Source: Flavobacterium piscis (GTDB taxonomy: Bacteria; Bacteroidota; Bacteroidia; Flavobacteriales; Flavobacteriaceae). From it: a stretch of DNA of 64,000 nt. The position numbers and the translations under genes are program-made. Below, one piece after another: positions 59,838 through 64,000 of the stretch (positions are counted from its first letter, which is position 1; each line of letters begins with the position of its first letter). The stretch spans positions 124,001 to 188,000 of the forward strand of contig NZ_LVEN01000002.1 of the NCBI RefSeq assembly GCF_001686925.1, in the 5' to 3' direction. Below the pieces are notes generated by a model. The model was given only the letters and a program-made list of their open reading frames with translations, searched no databases and had not been told where the DNA came from.

Positions 59838-61274
59838 TTATTTTTTAGTTGGGGCTGCGTATCCCTTTCGAACCATAACGCCCCAGTTTTGTTCTTTTTT
59901 TCTAAAGAAAAGCCAATATCCTTTTAATGATGCATACACCGTAATGGGATGATATACAAAAGGTTCTATCGCAGCCATACCAATAAGGACTAATAATTCT
60001 TTGTAATTAGCATAACTTTTATATAAAATTTCATCAATTAAAATAGAAATGATCGTTATCGAGAGGTAAAATAAATACACCAACAAGCTTATAATTAGTA
60101 AATACTGAAAATTTATAATACCAAACACAAAGCTTGAAATCAAAGTTATGATGCCTATAAACTCAATAATAGGAACTAGAAATTCAAAACTAAAAAAGTA
60201 GGGCAAGACTAAAAATGCTGTGCGGCCGTATTTTGGATTTAAAAACATATCCCGATGCAAATATAGTGTTTGTACTAATCCTCGTGCCCAGCGAATGCGT
60301 TGTCTTAAAAACACTTCTTTTGTGCCTGGAACTTCGGTCCAGCAAAGCGATTCCGGGATATATTTTATCAAAAAAGGCTCTTTAGTTTCATGCATATGTT
60401 TTCTCATTCGGGTAACCAGTTCCATATCTTCGCCCAGTGATTGATGCCAATATCCGCCAGCTTTTATTACGATATCTTTATCAAACATTCCGAGTCCGCC
60501 GGAAACCAAAAGCAAACCGTTGATCTGACTCCAGGCCATTCGGCCAAACAAAAACGAACGTACATATTCTAATTCCTGAAAACGCGGATACCATTCTTTA
60601 GGATAATGCACTTTAAACAAAAAACCTTCTTTGATCTCACACGAATTCGAAATCCTGATTCCGGCACCACAGGCAATGACGCGTGTTTCATTTTCCATAA
60701 AAGGCTTTGCGAGTTTCAAAATGGTATCTCTTTTTAGAATACAATCTACATCTGTGCATAAAAACAGCGGATATTGCGAAGAGTTTATTCCTGCATTTGA
60801 GGCATCTGCCTTGCTTTTGCCGTTTACTTTATCAACGATAAGCAATTTTGAATAAACGGGATTTGTCGATTTATAGTGCCCTCGAACAGGTTGTGTGACA
60901 ATTTTTTCCTGATAATAGAAATCAATTTTGACCAAATCAAATTCGCTTATAAGTTTTTCCAGCGTGTCATCTGTACTTCCGTCATTTACAATAATGATCT
61001 CATATTTAGGATATGTTAATGAAAGCAAAGACTTTACATTGTACACAATATTTACACCTTCGTTAAAAGCCGGAGCAACAATCGAAACGCCTAAAATATG
61101 ATTGGAGCGAAGCAAAACTTCTTCTTCAAGATATTTTTGGTATTTTAAATGTTTTATAATGGCCCAATAGGATAATATAGAAAGGAATATGTAGAATAAA
61201 ATATATCCAACAGAAAACCAGGCTATAAAAATATCATAACCACGAATAAGATGTGATAGAAAATCATGAATCAT
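59838..61274 (-). CDS. Processive GT2 glycosyltransferase (HAS/NodC/PgaC-like synthase)
   Basis: 478 residues. N-terminal helix (about 15-37), a GT-A domain with VNDGSTDDT (about 96-104), the DVD metal motif TDVDC, the GED catalytic-base motif LGEDMELVTRM (about 279-289) and the processive-synthase QRIRWARG (QxxRW; about 317-324), then three to four C-terminal helices. This is the pattern of hyaluronan/NodC/PgaC/cellulose-like synthases that polymerise and push a glycan through the membrane. It overlaps the HEAT gene by 4 bp (ATGA) and immediately precedes the YaiO gene. Confidence 0.92.
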   Translation of the reverse strand: MIHDFLSHLIRGYDIFIAWFSVGYILFYIFLSILSYWAIIKHLKYQKYLEEEVLLRSNHILGVSIVAPAFNEGVNIVYNVKSLLSLTYPKYEIIIVNDGSTDDTLEKLISEFDLVKIDFYYQEKIVTQPVRGHYKSTNPVYSKLLIVDKVNGKSKADASNAGINSSQYPLFLCTDVDCILKRDTILKLAKPFMENETRVIACGAGIRISNSCEIKEGFLFKVHYPKEWYPRFQELEYVRSFLFGRMAWSQINGLLLVSGGLGMFDKDIVIKAGGYWHQSLGEDMELVTRMRKHMHETKEPFLIKYIPESLCWTEVPGTKEVFLRQRIRWARGLVQTLYLHRDMFLNPKYGRTAFLVLPYFFSFEFLVPIIEFIGIITLISSFVFGIINFQYLLIISLLVYLFYLSITIISILIDEILYKSYANYKELLVLIGMAAIEPFVYHPITVYASLKGYWLFFRKKEQNWGVMVRKGYAAPTKK

Positions 61275-62332
61275 AACTGTCTTTTTCTGATGTGATTGAT
61301 CATTTTTTGTGTATCTGAATCTTGTGTTCCTAATACATTAAGTCCCGAAGGATCTATAGTATTCAAACAGCAAACCATTTGTAATTTGAGGTCTTTTATT
61401 GCTTCTTTTTTTATTTGAATGTTTAAATAGTCGATCGTTTTTTCTGAACCTATTGCTGAGAGCGCCTCAAGAATTTCAAGTTGAATTTCCAGCATTTCGG
61501 TTTCAAATAAAAGGAGTAATTCGTCTTCGGCTTCAAAAAGATAAAGATCGCGAATGGCAATAATAACATCTATACGTAAGTCCTTGTCTTCGTGATGTAA
61601 GAGACTGATTATTTCTGCCGATTTGTTTCGGTAGTTATAAAAAACCATTGTCATAACAGCCAATTTTAGAATCGTTGGATTTTCAGATTGTATCCAAAGA
61701 TCTATGTTGGGCGGAATTGGTATTTTTTCTGAATGTAAAACATCCATTACTTTTATGGTTGTTATAATCGAAACTTGAATAGGCAGTTTATTTACAGCCT
61801 GCCAATCCCCTTTTGATAATGCCAAATATGCAATATTAGCATTTGACCGAATGATTTTATCCGGATGAAATAAATATTTTTTTAGGAGCGAAATCCCGGG
61901 TTTGTATTTTAATGCCTGAAAATGATAAATTCCTTCGCGTTTTTTGTATTTTCTGAAATCGCGAATTAAACTTGCCGAATAATGATTGAGATCCAACTGC
62001 TTATAAATAAGAAGAATGTTTTTTGCCGTTTTACCTTTTAAGTTGCTTTTCATCCGGATCATATCCTCTATGAGCATATTTTTACACCAGGTTTTATGTA
62101 TCGGAATTTCTGATTTGAACTTTGCTATTTTATATTTTAAAGTATTTTTATCAGGTTTTGATAAGGTAATCTCTGTGAGGAAAATTTCAGATTTGCGTAT
62201 GATAAGGTGTCTGTACGGTAGCGTGTATTGATAATGAATTCTTTTTAGTACTAAAATAATCGCTAAAGACAGGCTTATAATTACAAATAATGGAATGGCG
62301 TAATGTTTTATATAACCAATAAAGTGCTCCAT
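61271..62332 (-). CDS. Membrane-anchored HEAT-repeat protein of the exopolysaccharide operon
   Basis: 353 residues from the ATG at 62332 (a TTG at 62428 is rejected). One N-terminal helix (about 8-28, AIPLFVIISLSLAIILVL) anchors the protein; residues 120-350 form HEAT-like helices, e.g. LIRSNANIAYLALSKGDW, ILKLAVMTMVFYNYRN and EIQLEILEALSAIGSE. HEAT modules mediate protein-protein contacts; here it may hold the synthase or the outer-membrane exporter. It is the promoter-proximal gene of the minus-strand operon and shares 4 bp with the synthase. Confidence 0.8.
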   Translation of the reverse strand: MEHFIGYIKHYAIPLFVIISLSLAIILVLKRIHYQYTLPYRHLIIRKSEIFLTEITLSKPDKNTLKYKIAKFKSEIPIHKTWCKNMLIEDMIRMKSNLKGKTAKNILLIYKQLDLNHYSASLIRDFRKYKKREGIYHFQALKYKPGISLLKKYLFHPDKIIRSNANIAYLALSKGDWQAVNKLPIQVSIITTIKVMDVLHSEKIPIPPNIDLWIQSENPTILKLAVMTMVFYNYRNKSAEIISLLHHEDKDLRIDVIIAIRDLYLFEAEDELLLLFETEMLEIQLEILEALSAIGSEKTIDYLNIQIKKEAIKDLKLQMVCCLNTIDPSGLNVLGTQDSDTQKMINHIRKRQL

Positions 62333-62430
62333 ATAACATAGCTTAACATGTAATATTACGAAAAAAAACGCAATAAAGCTAATGAATAGGTGAGTACATT
62401 TGAGTACAGAGAATTGGGCAATTTTCAAAG

Positions 62431-62464
62431 AAACAAGGTTGAAATTGTATTTTCAACCTTGTTT
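62431..62464. terminator. Hairpin between TIGR02757 and the HEAT gene
   Basis: 14-bp perfect stem AAACAAGGTTGAAA / TTTCAACCTTGTTT with a 6-nt loop, located 100 nt downstream of the TIGR02757 gene (minus strand). It separates that gene from the exopolysaccharide operon. The tail is not a strong T-run. Confidence 0.55.
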
Positions 62465-62565
62465 TGTGTTCGGTATATTTTTTGAAATTTAATGTAAGCG
62501 TATATTGAAATAATTTTGAATTTTGTCTAGTGTAGCAATAGTAAATTATATAATTATTGTGAAGA

Positions 62566-63330
62566 TTAAAACCCTTCAAAAACGCCTAATCCAAAAAGGG
62601 CGAAATCGTATTTTACAGGATCCTGAGCATCCATTTTCCTAAGTTTAAGATCCAATTCTGTTAATGCTTTCCCGTCATTTTGTTTTCGGGTAAGGATTCC
62701 TAATTTTCGGGCAACATTTCCGGAATGAACATCAAGCGGACAGGATAACAAAGCGGGCGAAATGCTTTTCCAGATACCTAAATCAACTCCTTTTGTGTCC
62801 TGACGAACCATCCAGCGCAAATACATGTTGATTCTTTTTGCTGCCGAATTATTCAGAGGATCTGAAATGTGTTTTTGGGTTCGCGGCAAATGATCGATTT
62901 CGAAGAATATTTTTTTGAATTCGTGAATGCTTTTTTGCAGACTCTCTTTTTCCTGATGTTTGGCAAAAACAGCTTCTAATCCGCCATGATTGTTGTAAAT
63001 GTGCTGTAATCCCTTTATGAAACCGCCAAAATCTTTTCCGTTGAAAGTGCGGTGAACGAAATTTTCGAGGCGAACTAAATCGTCATCAGAATGTGACATG
63101 ACAAAATCATAAGGTGTATTGCCCATTAAATCCATCATTTGATGCGAATTTTTGATAATCATTTTACGATTTCCCCAGGCAATTGTGGCACTCAGGAAAC
63201 CGGCAATTTCAATATCTTCTTTTTGAGAGAATAAATGCGGAATTTGTACCGGATCGCTATCAATAAAATCCTGATTGTTATATTGAATGACTTTTTCGTC
63301 GAGAAATTCTTTGAGTTCTGCTTTATTCAT
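62566..63330 (-). CDS. TIGR02757 family protein
   Basis: 254 residues, the TIGR02757 (DUF2400) length, with the helical blocks IAGFLSATIAWGNRKMI, PYDFVMSHSDDDL, FGGFIKGLQHIY, the KRINMYLRWMVRQD motif, LDVHSGNVARKLGIL and a C-terminal YDFALFGLGVFEG. The helix layout of the MYLRWMVR...LDVHSG region resembles HhH-type DNA glycosylases, though function is not established. It is 1 nt downstream of the membrane protein gene (63332) and may be co-transcribed. Confidence 0.9.
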   Translation of the reverse strand: MNKAELKEFLDEKVIQYNNQDFIDSDPVQIPHLFSQKEDIEIAGFLSATIAWGNRKMIIKNSHQMMDLMGNTPYDFVMSHSDDDLVRLENFVHRTFNGKDFGGFIKGLQHIYNNHGGLEAVFAKHQEKESLQKSIHEFKKIFFEIDHLPRTQKHISDPLNNSAAKRINMYLRWMVRQDTKGVDLGIWKSISPALLSCPLDVHSGNVARKLGILTRKQNDGKALTELDLKLRKMDAQDPVKYDFALFGLGVFEGF

Positions 63331-63331
63331 T

Positions 63332-64000
63332 TTATAAAAGTTTTTTGGCGTAAAATCCGTCTTTTAAATCGTTTGTCCGCATTTGCGGAATTGTATTGAA
63401 ATATTTTTTGAAATATTCAATTTGATCTTTATTTACGCAAGGTAAAGCACCATCTCCATTTCCCCAAAAGAAATCGTTGTTTACGGGTGAGTTGTAGTTA
63501 AGATTTCCAAGTTTTACCATAATAAAATCAGTATTGTTTTTTGTGTTTTTATACGGTAACACAATATTTTTAATGGAGAAATTACTAGATTTTCGCATCA
63601 AAGGATTATTAGAAAAACTATTAAAACTTAAAGGAAAAAATAATATAATAAATACTGGAATTAGCGATAGGGTCAATATTGAATTAATTGTTTTCTTATT
63701 CTGAATTAAACAAGAGAAACAAAAAAGAGAAAAGAATATTATAAAATTCATGAAAAACCGATATTGCGGTGATGTTATAAAAAGCAAAATTAATTGTAAG
63801 ACCATCACTATATAAAGTGTCCAGAGACTTTTTCTATTTTGAAATTTATAGATAAAAAATGGAACAAAAATGACCAGAAAAATACTCAACAAATTGAATA
63901 AACCATGAAGTTTTGGAAGTGTCAGCCACTTTAAAAACAAATTAAAAGGTGACATTGAATTATATTGCTGAGCAGTAACAGAGTAGCCAAAATGCTTAAT
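63332..64000 (-). CDS. C-terminal part of a large membrane protein, running off the right edge
   Basis: An ATG at 63955 exists, but the frame stays open upstream to the window edge (no stop in the last 45 nt), so this is the 3' part of a longer gene. The visible ~220 residues have four or five membrane helices and a soluble C-terminal tail with WGNGDGALPCVNKDQIEYFK and IPQMRTNDLKDGFYAKKLL. The tail is like the end of LIC_10190-type bacteroidal membrane proteins, but I am not certain. Stop codon at 63332, 1 nt from the TIGR02757 gene start. Confidence 0.6.
   Translation of the reverse strand: MKHFGYSVTAQQYNSMSPFNLFLKWLTLPKLHGLFNLLSIFLVIFVPFFIYKFQNRKSLWTLYIVMVLQLILLFITSPQYRFFMNFIIFFSLFCFSCLIQNKKTINSILTLSLIPVFIILFFPLSFNSFSNNPLMRKSSNFSIKNIVLPYKNTKNNTDFIMVKLGNLNYNSPVNNDFFWGNGDGALPCVNKDQIEYFKKYFNTIPQMRTNDLKDGFYAKKLL

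Noticed and set aside
62333..62428. TTG-initiated N-terminal extension of the HEAT protein
   Set aside because: It adds an extra hydrophobic segment and runs into the spacer with the hairpin; the ATG at 62332 gives a normal N-terminus.

Overview
The window is AT-rich chromosomal DNA from a member of the Bacteroidota, most probably Flavobacterium or a close relative. The reasons are a SusC/SusD glycan locus with GH16 enzymes, Bacteroidota-type promoters (TTG, about 20 nt, then TAnnTTTG) upstream of several genes, lineage-typical families (DUF4834, TIGR02757, FMN-binding GltB-like protein, YaiO, DUF4838), many short lipoproteins, and palindromic intergenic repeats. I see no rRNA, tRNA, CRISPR array, transposase, integrase or phage gene; the gene content looks like ordinary vertical chromosome.

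Layout. 1-7955: nucleotide-pool housekeeping (RdgB-type), an ABC exporter, a DUF2809 membrane protein, a GH88 unsaturated glucuronyl hydrolase followed by two paralogous lipoproteins, an FMN glutamate-synthase-like protein and a NYN/OST-HTH protein. 8105-11311: a nitric-oxide/nitrosative-stress group (Rrf2 regulator with three Cys, azurin lipoprotein, RIC di-iron repair protein, polytopic His-rich membrane protein). 11694-16429: an alpha-oxoamine synthase (serine palmitoyltransferase or cysteate acyltransferase type), small lipoprotein and zinc-ribbon genes, a GNAT protein, an outer-membrane protein and DUF4834. 16481-24128: surface-glycan/envelope genes (YfhO, GT4 glycosyltransferase, flippase), an MscS channel and a small membrane protein. 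24288-27083: UvrA.

27331-39013 is a polysaccharide utilisation locus, probably for laminarin or a related beta-1,3-glucan: a membrane one-component regulator (beta-propeller, Y_Y_Y, TM, LuxR-type HTH), SusC, SusD, a PKD-containing surface glycan-binding protein and two GH16 enzymes. It is followed by an ECF sigma factor with a good promoter and an adjacent 47-residue small ORF. 40924-54351 is mixed housekeeping: TPR protein, Nth without the Fe-S cysteines, a Bcp peroxiredoxin flanked by repeats, a PhnP-like hydrolase, several hypothetical genes, an esterase, a dihydroorotase-like protein lacking the HxH metal motif, a BatA/VWA membrane protein and an exported lactonase-type beta-propeller. 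A DEAD-box-family helicase follows.

55971-62332 (minus strand) is the most interesting part: a tightly packed operon of a HEAT-repeat membrane protein, a processive GT2 synthase, a TPR+YaiO outer-membrane barrel, a DUF4838 glycosidase-like protein and a stand-alone receiver domain whose phospho-acceptor aspartate is replaced by asparagine. It looks like a synthase-dependent exopolysaccharide export system with an unusual regulator. The window ends with a TIGR02757 protein and the C-terminal part of a large membrane protein that runs off the right edge.
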